64,000 bases of DNA from positions 310,001-374,000 of the forward strand of contig NZ_JAHVAI010000002.1 in NCBI RefSeq assembly GCF_019264375.1. The letters are read 5' to 3'. The notes under the pieces were generated by a model. The model searched no databases. It was not told the DNA's origin and saw only the letters and a program-made list of their open reading frames with translations. The DNA is from Sedimentimonas flavescens. Lineage in GTDB: Bacteria; Pseudomonadota; Alphaproteobacteria; Rhodobacterales; Rhodobacteraceae. Shown in pieces: positions 25,088-33,701 of the stretch. The position numbers and the translations under genes are program-made. Within the stretch, counting starts at the first letter, position 1; each line of letters begins with the position of its first letter.

Positions 25088-25653
25088 AGCGCCTCCTCTT
25101 CGACGATCATGTCATGGCCGTGATGGCCCGTCGCCGGATGCGGATCTTCGAGCAGGCCGCGCATGACGGCGATCTTCTTGATGATCTCGGAGATGCCCTG
25201 CGCGAACATCAGGATGAAGCCGATCAGCAGCAAGGCTTTCGCCGGCCAGATGATCAGGCCACCCGCGTTGGTCGAGACCTCGCCCGATTTCACGGACAGC
25301 ATCACATAGGGATACAGCAGATAAAGCATCAGACTGACCATTGGCATCAGGAAGAAGACATGCCCGAACAGGTCGATCCAGTGCTGCACGCGGCGCGAGA
25401 ACGCGCCGTAAACGATGTCGATGCGGATATGCTCGTTTTGCTTGAGCGTATAGGCCGCGGCCAGCAGGAAGGCGGCACCGAATAGATACCACTGCAACTC
25501 CAGCCAGGCGTTCGACGATACGTTGAAGATCTTTCGAATAGTCGCGTTCGCAGCCGAGATGATTACGGCCATCAGGATCAGCCAGGATACGGCCTTTCCG
25601 ATGGTCTCGTTTACTCGGTCAATCAGGCGCGACAGGGCTAGCAAAGCGCCCAT
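25084..25653 (-). CDS. TRAP transporter small permease (DctQ)
   Basis: 189 residues, four membrane segments, with the conserved stretch NAWLELQWYLFGAAFLLAAAYTLKQNEHIRIDIVYG. Works with the large permease as the membrane unit of a sodium-dependent TRAP importer. First gene of the two-gene unit; the C-terminal tail is His-rich (PHPATGHHGHD). A short dyad lies at 25769. Confidence 0.92.
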   Translation of the reverse strand: MGALLALSRLIDRVNETIGKAVSWLILMAVIISAANATIRKIFNVSSNAWLELQWYLFGAAFLLAAAYTLKQNEHIRIDIVYGAFSRRVQHWIDLFGHVFFLMPMVSLMLYLLYPYVMLSVKSGEVSTNAGGLIIWPAKALLLIGFILMFAQGISEIIKKIAVMRGLLEDPHPATGHHGHDMIVEEEAL

Positions 25654-26154
25654 CTCCGTCCTCCCCTTCCCGGTTTTGGCCCCCTACCTCCAGGGGCAGT
25701 CAGCATTCCTTGAACGGACTCCCCCCGGACGTCAAGAAATTTAGCCCATTTTGGTAGTTTTTTCTGACCAGTTTGCGCAAAACTGCATCATCCGCACATT
25801 TTGCGGTGATCCCGAACCGGTGTGGCCCCGGAAAGCTGACCGCAAGATAAAGAACGTCGCGCGAAAAGGAAGCGGGAAAAGCGGCAGCGCCCCTGCGTCA
25901 TGGCGCCCCAAAGCGGATACGCGGTGCCGCTGTGAAACATCTCCATTTCGAGAAAACCCGCGACGAACCGCACCCGCTCCAAGGCCACACGACTCGGGCC
26001 AACGGCACAGAATTCGCCGCGCGAAGCTCATGTTTGCACCCGCAGCAGGATGAAGCCGGGTGCTATTTTCTGAAAATGTCCGCTGAAAGCTGTCACTACG
26101 CAATATTTGGAACGTTTTTTCGACCCCTGCGACATAATATTCACAGATTTGCCG
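25654..26154. other. Long divergent intergenic region between TRAP genes and ilvB
   Basis: No gene recognised. The sequence is clearly more AT-rich than the genes. It holds a short dyad near the TRAP side (25769) and ends at the ilv promoter (26155). Several short open frames lack ribosome sites and were not accepted. Confidence 0.6.
25769..25785. promoter_or_regulatory. Short dyad upstream of TRAP operon, possible operator
   Basis: CAGTTT and AAACTG arms around GCGCA, 116 bases upstream of the dctQ start. Could be a regulator site; no adjacent regulator gene supports this. Confidence 0.3.
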
Positions 26155-26183
26155 TTGACGCCCCCGACGCGCCTTTCTAATGT
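26155..26183 (+). promoter_or_regulatory. Sigma-70-type promoter of ilvBN
   Basis: -35 TTGACG (26155-26160), 17-bp spacer, -10 TAATGT (26178-26183). Predicted transcription start is about 26190, just before the ribosome site of the leader peptide. Confidence 0.8.
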
Positions 26184-26212
26184 CCGCTGCAACGCAACGG
26201 AAAGGATCAGCG

Positions 26213-26260
26213 ATGCTCTCGCTTCTTGTCGTCGTAGGAGGTTGGTGCATGGGCCGGTGA
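26213..26260 (+). CDS. ilv operon leader peptide (attenuator)
   Basis: Fifteen-residue open frame MLSLLVVVGGWCMGR with AAAGGA seven bases before the ATG. The run Leu-Leu-Val-Val-Val codes for amino acids whose synthesis the downstream acetolactate synthase controls, as in known ilv leaders. It lies between the ilv promoter and a rho-independent terminator, the layout of classical ribosome-mediated attenuation. Too short for standard gene calls. Confidence 0.82.
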   Translation: MLSLLVVVGGWCMGR

Positions 26261-26286
26261 CGGTTTGACCATGATGGTTCCCATGC

Positions 26287-26314
26287 GCCCTCGCCCGAAA
26301 CGCGAGGGCTTTTT
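26287..26314 (+). terminator. ilvBN attenuator terminator
   Basis: Stem GCCCTCGC paired with GCGAGGGC across a seven-base loop, then TTTTT, 27 bases after the leader-peptide stop and 49 bases before the ilvB start. Confidence 0.88.
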
Positions 26315-26362
26315 GTTGCGAAACGGTTCAGAGGCCCGAGGGCCGCGGGAATGGAGAGAGTG

Positions 26363-28108
26363 ATGGCACGGCAGATGACCGGCGCGAAAATGGTGGTTCA
26401 GGCGCTCAAGGATCAGGGGGTCGATACGATCTTCGGTTATCCCGGTGGTGCCGTCCTTCCGATCTATGACGAGATCTTCCAGCAAAACGACGTCCGTCAC
26501 ATCCTCGTCCGCCACGAGCAGGCCGCCGTGCACATGGCCGAAGGCTACGCGCGCTCGACCGGTAAGCCGGGTTGTGTGCTGGTGACCTCGGGCCCCGGCG
26601 CCACCAATGCCGTGACCGGCCTGACCGACGCGCTGATGGACTCGATCCCGCTGGTGGTGTTCTCGGGCCAGGTGCCGACCTTCATGATCGGCACCGACGG
26701 TTTCCAGGAAGCCGACACCGTGGGCATCACCCGCCCCTGCACCAAGCATAACTGGCTGGTGAAAGAGACCGAGAAGCTGGCGGAAACCATCCACCAGGCC
26801 TTCCACGTCGCGACCTCGGGCCGCCCTGGCCCGGTGCTGATCGACATCCCGAAGGACGTGCAGTTCGCCACCGGCACCTATAGCGCCCCCAAGGCTGCGC
26901 GCGTCGATCACTACCAACCCAAGGTGAAGGGCGATCTGGATGCGATCACCAAGCTGGTCGAGTTGATCGAAACCGCCGAGCGGCCGATCTTCTACACCGG
27001 CGGCGGCGTGATCAACTCGGGCACCGCGGCCAGCCAGTTGATGTGCGAACTGGTGGATGCCACCGGCTTCCCGATCACCTCGACGCTGATGGGTCTGGGC
27101 GCCTACCCGGCCTCGGGCAAGAACTGGCTGGGGATGCTGGGGATGCACGGCCTTTACGAGGCCAACCTCGCGATGCATGGCTGCGATCTGATGATTAACC
27201 TCGGCGCGCGCTTCGACGACCGGATCACCGGCCGCGTGGCGGATTTCTCGCCGAAGTCGACGAAGGTGCATGTGGATATCGACGCTTCCTCGATCAACAA
27301 GATCGTGCATGTGGACCTGCCGATCGTGGGCGATGTGGGCCATGTGCTCGAAGACGCGCTCAAGATCTGGAAATCGCGCGGGCGCAAGGTCAACAAGGAA
27401 GGCCTCGCCAAGTGGTGGGCCAAGATCGAGGGTTGGAAGAAGGTCAATTGCCTCGCCTACACCAACTCGGAAAAGACGATCAAACCGCAATACGCGCTGC
27501 AACGCCTCGAGGCGCTGACCAAGGGCCGTGACCGCTACATCACGACCGAGGTGGGCCAGCACCAGATGTGGGCCGCGCAGTTCCTGGGCTTTGATGCGCC
27601 GAACCGCTGGATGACCTCGGGCGGTCTTGGCACCATGGGCTACGGCTTCCCGGCCTCGATCGGTGTGCAGATCGCGCATCCCGACGCGCTGGTGATCAAC
27701 GTCGCGGGCGAGGCCTCGTGGCTGATGAACATGCAGGAAATGGGCACCGCGACCCAGTTCCGCACGCCGGTAAAGCAGTTCATCCTGAACAACGAGCGCC
27801 TCGGCATGGTGCGCCAGTGGCAGCAACTGCTGCATGGCGAGCGTTATTCGCACTCCTGGTCGGAAAGCCTGCCCGATTTCGTGAAGCTGGCCGAGAGCTT
27901 CGGCTGGAAGGGCATCCGCTGCGACGATCCGGCCAAGCTGGACGACGCGATCATGGAAATGCTCAACTATGACGGCCCGGTCCTGTTCGACTGCCTCGTC
28001 GAGAAGCACGAAAACTGCTTCCCGATGATCCCCTCGGGCAAGCCGCACAATGAGATGCTGCTGGCAGCCGATGCCGAGGCGTTCAAATCGGGCGCGACGC
28101 TGGTGTGA
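26363..28108 (+). CDS. ilvB: Acetolactate synthase large (catalytic) subunit
   Basis: 581 residues from the ATG at 26363, chosen because GGAG lies six bases upstream (an ATG at 26351 has none). First common step of Val, Leu and Ile synthesis: condensation of pyruvate with pyruvate or 2-oxobutyrate. ThDP enzyme: GYPGGAVLPIYDE and RHEQAAVHMAEGYARSTGK carry the catalytic Glu region, and the ThDP/Mg site is in INVAGEASWLMNMQEM, with the alphaproteobacterial GEAS in place of the more common GDGS. FAD-binding middle domain present. Expression probably set by the upstream attenuator. Confidence 0.97.
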   Translation: MARQMTGAKMVVQALKDQGVDTIFGYPGGAVLPIYDEIFQQNDVRHILVRHEQAAVHMAEGYARSTGKPGCVLVTSGPGATNAVTGLTDALMDSIPLVVFSGQVPTFMIGTDGFQEADTVGITRPCTKHNWLVKETEKLAETIHQAFHVATSGRPGPVLIDIPKDVQFATGTYSAPKAARVDHYQPKVKGDLDAITKLVELIETAERPIFYTGGGVINSGTAASQLMCELVDATGFPITSTLMGLGAYPASGKNWLGMLGMHGLYEANLAMHGCDLMINLGARFDDRITGRVADFSPKSTKVHVDIDASSINKIVHVDLPIVGDVGHVLEDALKIWKSRGRKVNKEGLAKWWAKIEGWKKVNCLAYTNSEKTIKPQYALQRLEALTKGRDRYITTEVGQHQMWAAQFLGFDAPNRWMTSGGLGTMGYGFPASIGVQIAHPDALVINVAGEASWLMNMQEMGTATQFRTPVKQFILNNERLGMVRQWQQLLHGERYSHSWSESLPDFVKLAESFGWKGIRCDDPAKLDDAIMEMLNYDGPVLFDCLVEKHENCFPMIPSGKPHNEMLLAADAEAFKSGATLV

Positions 28109-28114
28109 TCAAGT

Positions 28115-28135
28115 GGCCCGGGGGCCTTCCCCGGG
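28115..28135 (+). other. Intercistronic hairpin between ilvB and ilvN
   Basis: GCCCGGGG-GCCTT-CCCCGGGC forms a strong stem just after ilvB without a T tract. It may protect the ilvB 3' end or tune relative ilvN expression. Confidence 0.5.
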
Positions 28136-28186
28136 CGCGACAGGAATTCATGTAGTCCAAGGACTTACAAGATAAAGGAGAGGGCA

Positions 28187-28747
28187 ATGGCCGCTCTGAA
28201 CATCAAGAAAGGCTCGACCTCGCATTCGGCCTATGACCTGCGCGATTTCCACTCGGAAGTGGAGCGTTCGCATACGCTGGCGGTGCTGGTTGATAACGAA
28301 GCGGGCGTGCTGGCCCGCGTGATCGGCCTGTTTTCGGGCCGCGGTTACAACATAGACAGCCTGACCGTGGCCGAGGTGGACCACAAGGGCCACCGCTCGC
28401 GCATCACCATCGTGACGCGCGGCACGGTTGCGGTGATCGACCAGATAAAGGCGCAGCTAGGCCGCATCGTACCGGTGCACCAGGTGATCGACCTGACCAC
28501 TGAAAGCACCCCTGTCGAACGCGAGCTGGCACTTTTCAAGGTCGCAGGCACGGGCGACAAGCGCGTCGAGGCGCTGCGTCTGGCCGACATCTTCCGCGCC
28601 AATGTGGTCGATTCGACACTGGAGAGCTTTGTGTTCGAGATCACCGGCACCCCGGAAAAGATCGACGCTTTCGCCGAACTGATGCGCCCGCTTGGTCTGT
28701 CGGATGTGGCCCGCACGGGGGTTGCCGCCCTGCCGCGCGGGATCTGA
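28187..28747 (+). CDS. ilvN: Acetolactate synthase small (regulatory) subunit
   Basis: 186 residues. The N-terminal ACT domain (about 25-100, HTLAVLVDNEAGVLARVIGLFSGRGYNIDSLTV) binds valine for feedback inhibition, and the C-terminal domain (about 105-180) activates the catalytic subunit. AAAGGAGAGG precedes the ATG. Lies 78 bases after ilvB in the same operon. Confidence 0.97.
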   Translation: MAALNIKKGSTSHSAYDLRDFHSEVERSHTLAVLVDNEAGVLARVIGLFSGRGYNIDSLTVAEVDHKGHRSRITIVTRGTVAVIDQIKAQLGRIVPVHQVIDLTTESTPVERELALFKVAGTGDKRVEALRLADIFRANVVDSTLESFVFEITGTPEKIDAFAELMRPLGLSDVARTGVAALPRGI

Positions 28748-28750
28748 CGC

Positions 28751-28993
28751 TCAGCTACCGGTTTCACAAGGTTCAGGGGCGGTGCTGCGCTGAGCGGCCC
28801 GCCCTTTTCCGCAGGTGTCTTGCGGCAGATAGATCAGGCGCTGCAACAGCAACTCGGCTGCCAGAAGCCGGTCCACGGGCGGAAAGCAATCCGCAGGGCG
28901 TGCGCCGCGCAGCAACACCAGCGCACCATCGCGCACCGAATAGATCACGGCGGATCCATGCCTGCGATCCCGCCAGCAGACGATCGCTTTCAT
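28751..28993 (-). CDS. Small hypothetical protein, doubtful
   Basis: 80-residue frame (MKAIVCWRDRRHGSAVIYSVRDGALVLLRG...) with AGAGGGGA ahead of the ATG, convergent with ilvN. The first 60 residues have plausible beta/alpha composition and GC-ending codons; the last 20 look random. I do not recognise it; it could be a spurious frame. Confidence 0.4.
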   Translation of the reverse strand: MKAIVCWRDRRHGSAVIYSVRDGALVLLRGARPADCFPPVDRLLAAELLLQRLIYLPQDTCGKGRAAQRSTAPEPCETGS

Positions 28994-29182
28994 CCGACAT
29001 CCCCTCTGCCTGACGCGTCCGGCGATGCGTTACCTGCATCGCCCGGCAGGCGCCCGCCCCGGTTACCCAACGTCAGCCTAGCAGAAACAGCGCCCGCAGC
29101 CAATCGCGCAGCTACACCGAGCCTGCACAGGACTTCACTGGCCGCCCGATGCGCCACGACGACACAGCGTTGAATGCCCCGC

Positions 29183-29929
29183 TCAACCGATCCGGCCCAG
29201 CACCTCGGCCACAGTCTGCTCGATCAGCGCAAGATCGTCAGGCTCCGAGAACCGATGATCGGCGCCCTTCACCAGTGTCAGCCGCATATCGGGGCTTTGC
29301 GCATGGGCCAAAAGGCGGGTCGCCCATTCGACCGGCACGGCATCATCGTCGGTGCCCTGCAGGCAGCGCACTGGGAAGTTCAGGCTCAGCGGATCGCGCA
29401 GAACCAACCGGTTGCGCCCCTCATTGATCAGCCGCCGCGTGATCCGGTAAGGCTCGCCATAGTCCGAGGGCACATCGACATAGCCCACCTCTTCCAGCGC
29501 GCGCCGCTCGGCCTTGTCGAACGAGGACCAGTATCCGTCTTCGGTGAAATCCGGGGCAGCGGCGATGGTCACCAGCCCTGCAACAAGCTCGGGATGATGT
29601 CGCGCGAGCAGAAGCGCGATCCACCCGCCCATGGACGAGCCGACCAGCACCTGCGGCCCGTCAGTCAGCGCGCGAATCGTGTCGCGCGCGTCTTCGAACC
29701 AGTCCCCGATGGCGCCATCGGAGAACTCCCCATCAGACTGGCCGTGACCGGAATAGTCGAACCGTAGAAACGCACGCCCCCGCGCCCGCGCCCAGTCCTC
29801 GAGCGCCAGCACCTTCGTCCCCTGCATGTCGGATTTGAAGCCATGCAGAAAGACAATCCCGGGGCCGCCCCCTTCGGTCTTGGCATAGGCGATCCGGCGG
29901 CCCTCGGGCGTGGTGATGAAATCGGTCAT
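29183..29929 (-). CDS. Alpha/beta hydrolase
   Basis: 248 residues, no signal peptide. Nucleophile elbow GSSMGG (Ser about residue 98), oxyanion loop HGFKSD near residue 29, and terminal His in KGADHRFSEPDDL complete a serine-hydrolase triad, with Asp expected after GTDDDAVP. GC-rich cap lacking, so a small esterase/acyl-hydrolase type similar to the palmitoyl-protein thioesterase ABHD10-like group. AAGGGGGAAC precedes the ATG. Substrate unknown. Confidence 0.9.
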   Translation of the reverse strand: MTDFITTPEGRRIAYAKTEGGGPGIVFLHGFKSDMQGTKVLALEDWARARGRAFLRFDYSGHGQSDGEFSDGAIGDWFEDARDTIRALTDGPQVLVGSSMGGWIALLLARHHPELVAGLVTIAAAPDFTEDGYWSSFDKAERRALEEVGYVDVPSDYGEPYRITRRLINEGRNRLVLRDPLSLNFPVRCLQGTDDDAVPVEWATRLLAHAQSPDMRLTLVKGADHRFSEPDDLALIEQTVAEVLGRIG

Positions 29930-29993
29930 GCGTTCCCCCTTCGACTTGGACTTACCCTAACCGGCGGGTCCGCGCGCCTCAACCGCCGAAAAA

Positions 29994-30127
29994 GGGGCTC
30001 TGCCCCCTCGCCCGTGCCGGGCTCACCCCCTGGATATTTGAACAAAGCCGAAAGAGAACAGATCACTACGCCTATTTCGGCTTTGCAGAAATATCCCGGG
30101 GGAGGCGAAGCCGGGGGCAGAGCCCCC
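29994..30127. repeat. Dispersed palindromic intergenic repeat, copy B (most complete)
   Basis: Long inverted repeat: GGGGCTCTGCCCCC and CCCCCTGGATATTT at left mirror AAATATCCCGGGGG and GGGGGCAGAGCCCCC at right, and the inner arms (CAAAGCCGAAA / TTTCGGCTTTG) extend the stem around a 20-24 base loop. Lies between the alpha/beta hydrolase and thrS, filling most of that gap. Confidence 0.75.
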
Positions 30128-30245
30128 GCTCGCGCGATTGCCGCAGCGCGCCCCGTTGACTTGGACGCGCGGGCGTCGCATATCGGCGTCGACCATAACC
30201 CGCAACCGGGCGTTCCGTGGGCGCCAAACCGACGAGGAGGACGAT

Positions 30246-32192
30246 ATGTCCCAGATCACCCTCACCTTTCCCGATGGCAATCAGCGTTCCTATGACGCGG
30301 GCGTGACCCCGGCGGAAGTCGCTGCATCCATCGCGCCCTCGCTGGCCAAGGCCGCGCTTTCGGCGCGTGTGAATGGCGCGCATTGGGATCTTCAGTGGCC
30401 CATCGAGACCGACGCCAAAGTGTCGATCAACACGCTCAAGGATGACGAGTCCGCGCTTGAGCTGATCCGCCACGACCTCGCCCACATCATGGCGCGCGCC
30501 GTGCAAGAGATCTGGCCCGACGTGAAGGTTACCATCGGCCCGGTGCGCGATTACGGCTGGTTCTACGATTTCGATCGCGCCGAGCCCTTCACGCCCGAAG
30601 ACCTTGGCGAGATCGAGGCGCGGATGAAGCAGATCATCAACGCGCGCGAACCGGTCCGTACCGAAGTCTGGGACCGCGTCCGCGCGGTCGAGCACTACAT
30701 CACCACCAACGAGCCCTACAAGGTTGAGCTCGTGAACCGCATCCCCGAGGGGGAGCCCCTGCGGATGTACTGGCATGGCGACTGGCAGGATCTGTGCCGC
30801 GGCCCGCACCTGCAAAACACCGGGCAGGTTCCGGCGGATGCGTTCAAGCTGACCCATGTCGCGGGCGCCTACTGGCTTGGCGACAACACCCGCCCGATGC
30901 TCCAGCGCATCTATGGCGTCGCGTTCAAGAACAAGAACGACCTCAAGGCGCATATGACCATGCTTGAGGAGGCCGCCAAGCGTGACCACCGCAAGCTCGG
31001 CAAGGAGATGGACCTCTTCCACATGCAGGAAGAGGCGCCCGGCCAGATCTTCTGGCACCCGAACGGCTGGACCATCTACACCCAGTTGCAGGACTACATG
31101 CGCCGCCAGCAGACCAAGGGCGGCTATGTCGAGGTCAACACCCCGCAGGTGGTGAACCGCAAGCTCTGGGAAGCCTCGGGCCACTGGGAGAAATACCAGG
31201 AGAACATGTTCATCGTCGAGGTGGACGAGGAAGGCGCGCGCGAGAAGGTCGTCAACGCGCTCAAGCCAATGAACTGCCCCTGCCACGTGCAGATCTTCAA
31301 TGTCGGCCTCAAGTCCTACCGCGACCTGCCGCTGCGCATGGCCGAGTTTGGTTCGTGTGCACGCTATGAACCCTCGGGTGCGCTGCACGGCATCATGCGC
31401 GTGCGTGGCTTTACGCAGGACGACGCGCATATCTTCTGCCGCGAAAGCCAGATCGAGAGCGAAACCAAGCTCTTCATTGAGTTCCTCTCGCGGATCTACC
31501 GCGACCTCGGCTTTACCGAGTTCAAGATCAAGTTCTCGGATCGCCCCGAGAAGCGCGCGGGCTCGGACGAGGTCTGGGACAAGGCCGAGGCAGCACTGGC
31601 CAACGCGACCAAGGCGGCGGGCTACGAGTTCACGCTCAACCCCGGCGAGGGCGCCTTCTACGGGCCCAAGCTTGAGTTCGTGCTGACCGACGCGATCGGC
31701 CGTGACTGGCAGTGCGGTACGCTTCAGGTCGACTTCGTGCTGCCGGAGCGTCTCGACGCCAGCTACATCGGTGAGGATGGCAACCGCCACCGCCCGGTCA
31801 TGCTGCACCGCGCGACGCTCGGGTCTTTCGAGCGCTTCATCGGCATCCTGATCGAAAGCCATGCGGGCAAGCTGCCGCTGTGGCTGGCGCCGCGTCAGAT
31901 CGTGGTGGCCTCGATCGTTTCGGATGCGGACGATTACGTCCACGAGGTCGTGGCCGCGCTGCGCGCCGCCGGCCTGCGCGCCGAGGCCGACACCCGTAAC
32001 GAGAAGATCAACTACAAGGTCCGCGAACATTCGCTTGGCAAGGTACCCTACATCTTCGCCATCGGCATGAAAGAGGTCGAGGAACGCACCGTTTCCGTCC
32101 GTCGCCTGGGCGAGAACCGCACCGAAACGGCGGCGCTCGACGCAATCATCGAAACGCTCAAGGGCGAGGCTCTACCCCCCGACCTGCGCTGA
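30246..32192 (+). CDS. thrS: Threonyl-tRNA synthetase
   Basis: 648 residues from the ATG at 30246 (GAGGAGGACG upstream). Domains: TGS (about 1-62), the editing domain with [17 protein letters not shown] (about 75-220), class II catalytic core with zinc-ligand Cys in [10 protein letters not shown], motif 2 ([21 protein letters not shown] begins it) and motif 3 ([17 protein letters not shown]), then the anticodon-binding domain. Charges tRNA-Thr and edits Ser-tRNA-Thr. Single gene followed by a strong terminator. Confidence 0.97.
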   Translation: MSQITLTFPDGNQRSYDAGVTPAEVAASIAPSLAKAALSARVNGAHWDLQWPIETDAKVSINTLKDDESALELIRHDLAHIMARAVQEIWPDVKVTIGPVRDYGWFYDFDRAEPFTPEDLGEIEARMKQIINAREPVRTEVWDRVRAVEHYITTNEPYKVELVNRIPEGEPLRMYWHGDWQDLCRGPHLQNTGQVPADAFKLTHVAGAYWLGDNTRPMLQRIYGVAFKNKNDLKAHMTMLEEAAKRDHRKLGKEMDLFHMQEEAPGQIFWHPNGWTIYTQLQDYMRRQQTKGGYVEVNTPQVVNRKLWEASGHWEKYQENMFIVEVDEEGAREKVVNALKPMNCPCHVQIFNVGLKSYRDLPLRMAEFGSCARYEPSGALHGIMRVRGFTQDDAHIFCRESQIESETKLFIEFLSRIYRDLGFTEFKIKFSDRPEKRAGSDEVWDKAEAALANATKAAGYEFTLNPGEGAFYGPKLEFVLTDAIGRDWQCGTLQVDFVLPERLDASYIGEDGNRHRPVMLHRATLGSFERFIGILIESHAGKLPLWLAPRQIVVASIVSDADDYVHEVVAALRAAGLRAEADTRNEKINYKVREHSLGKVPYIFAIGMKEVEERTVSVRRLGENRTETAALDAIIETLKGEALPPDLR

Positions 32193-32219
32193 TTGCACAG
32201 TTACCCTACCAAGCCCCCC

Positions 32220-32255
32220 GTCAGGCGCCCCCACAAGGGCGCCTGACGCCGTTTT
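32220..32255 (+). terminator. Rho-independent terminator of thrS
   Basis: Stem GTCAGGCGCCC paired with GGGCGCCTGAC, then GCCGTTTT, 27 bases after the stop. Confidence 0.85.
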
Positions 32256-32446
32256 GGGCAAGAAATCGGCCTTCGCACGGGTGTCACATTTATTTTCGTT
32301 GATTTTCTCTTGGCTTGTGGCAGGCTGGCCTCGCGTGACTGCAGACTTTCTACCGCTCCCTTCGCGGGGCAGCCGGAAGACTTGAAAGACCTGGCTGCAC
32401 GGCCCGGAAGCAATTCTGCCCGGGAAAACCTGAAGGAGTGAACGGA
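32256..32446 (+). promoter_or_regulatory. Promoter and long 5' leader region of cold-shock gene
   Basis: About 190 bases without a gene. It starts AT-rich (around 32285-32310, where a promoter would fit) and contains a CCCGG-CCGGG stem-loop shortly before the ribosome site. Long structured leaders are typical of csp genes, where they act as RNA thermometers. No single promoter assignment is convincing. Confidence 0.45.
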
Positions 32447-32653
32447 ATGGCCACTGGCACCGTGAAATGGTTCAACACCACCAAAGGCTACGGCTTCATC
32501 GCGCCCGACGAGGGTGGCAAGGACGTCTTCGTCCATATCTCGGCGGTTGAGCGCGCCGGCCTCAAGGGTCTGCAGGACAATCAGAAAGTCAGCTACGAGC
32601 TGCAGTCGGGCCGTGACGGCCGCGCCTCGGCGAGCGACCTGAAACTGCTCTGA
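32447..32653 (+). CDS. Cold-shock protein (CspA family)
   Basis: 68 residues, a single cold-shock domain. RNA-binding motifs RNP1 (KGYGFIAPD) and RNP2 (VFVHISAV) are intact. AAGGAG precedes the ATG at 32447; a GTG at 32438 is overlapped by that site and less likely. Acts as an RNA chaperone. Followed by a hairpin at 32661. Confidence 0.95.
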   Translation: MATGTVKWFNTTKGYGFIAPDEGGKDVFVHISAVERAGLKGLQDNQKVSYELQSGRDGRASASDLKLL

Positions 32654-32660
32654 AATTTCC

Positions 32661-32690
32661 GCGGCCCGACCCTGTCGGGCCGCTCTCATT
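32661..32690 (+). terminator. Terminator of cold-shock gene
   Basis: Stem GCGGCCCGAC-CCT-GTCGGGCCGC followed by a weak T-rich run (TCTCATT), eight bases after the stop. Confidence 0.7.
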
Positions 32691-32696
32691 TCGGGG

Positions 32697-33020
32697 CTAG
32701 AGCCCCTGAGCCGCCTGCGCGGCCTTATCCCATCCAAGTGTCAGCTGCGCGCCCCGGATCACAGGGCGTTTCATCAGCGTCGGATGAGCTGCGAGAAGAT
32801 CAGGCACGGGCGCCGCGCGCTCGACCTCGGTCAGACCGCGCCAGGTCGTTGAGGCGCGATTGACGATTCTCTCACCGAACTGCGCCACAAACTCGGCGAT
32901 CTCGTCGCCGCTCAGGGGTTCGGCGCGGACATCGCGCAGGGTGACCTGATGGCCCGCGGCTTCCAGCGCCTTTTTCGCCTTGCGGCAGGTGTCGCAGGTG
33001 GGAATGCCGTAAAGGATCAT
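32697..33020 (-). CDS. ArsC/Spx-family thioredoxin-fold protein
   Basis: 107 residues. The N-terminal CDTC (in GIPTCDTCRKAKKALEAAG) is a CxxC redox motif and the C-terminal KRPVI is the conserved Arg/Pro patch of the ArsC/YffB/Spx family. True arsenate reductases have CX5R and usually other residues; the short CxxC form is closer to YffB-like proteins, whose function is open. GGAGT precedes the ATG. It follows lolD by three bases and may be co-transcribed. Confidence 0.85.
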   Translation of the reverse strand: MILYGIPTCDTCRKAKKALEAAGHQVTLRDVRAEPLSGDEIAEFVAQFGERIVNRASTTWRGLTEVERAAPVPDLLAAHPTLMKRPVIRGAQLTLGWDKAAQAAQGL

Positions 33021-33023
33021 CGC

Positions 33024-33693
<670 letters not shown>

Positions 33694-33701
<8 letters not shown>

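Noticed and set aside
25741-26250. Minus-strand frame covering the ilv promoter region
   Set aside because: Would overlap the ilv promoter and leader; composition is not protein-like and no ribosome site exists.
32697-33020. Calling the ArsC-like protein an arsenate reductase
   Set aside because: It has CxxC (Spx/YffB type) and no neighbouring arsenic genes.
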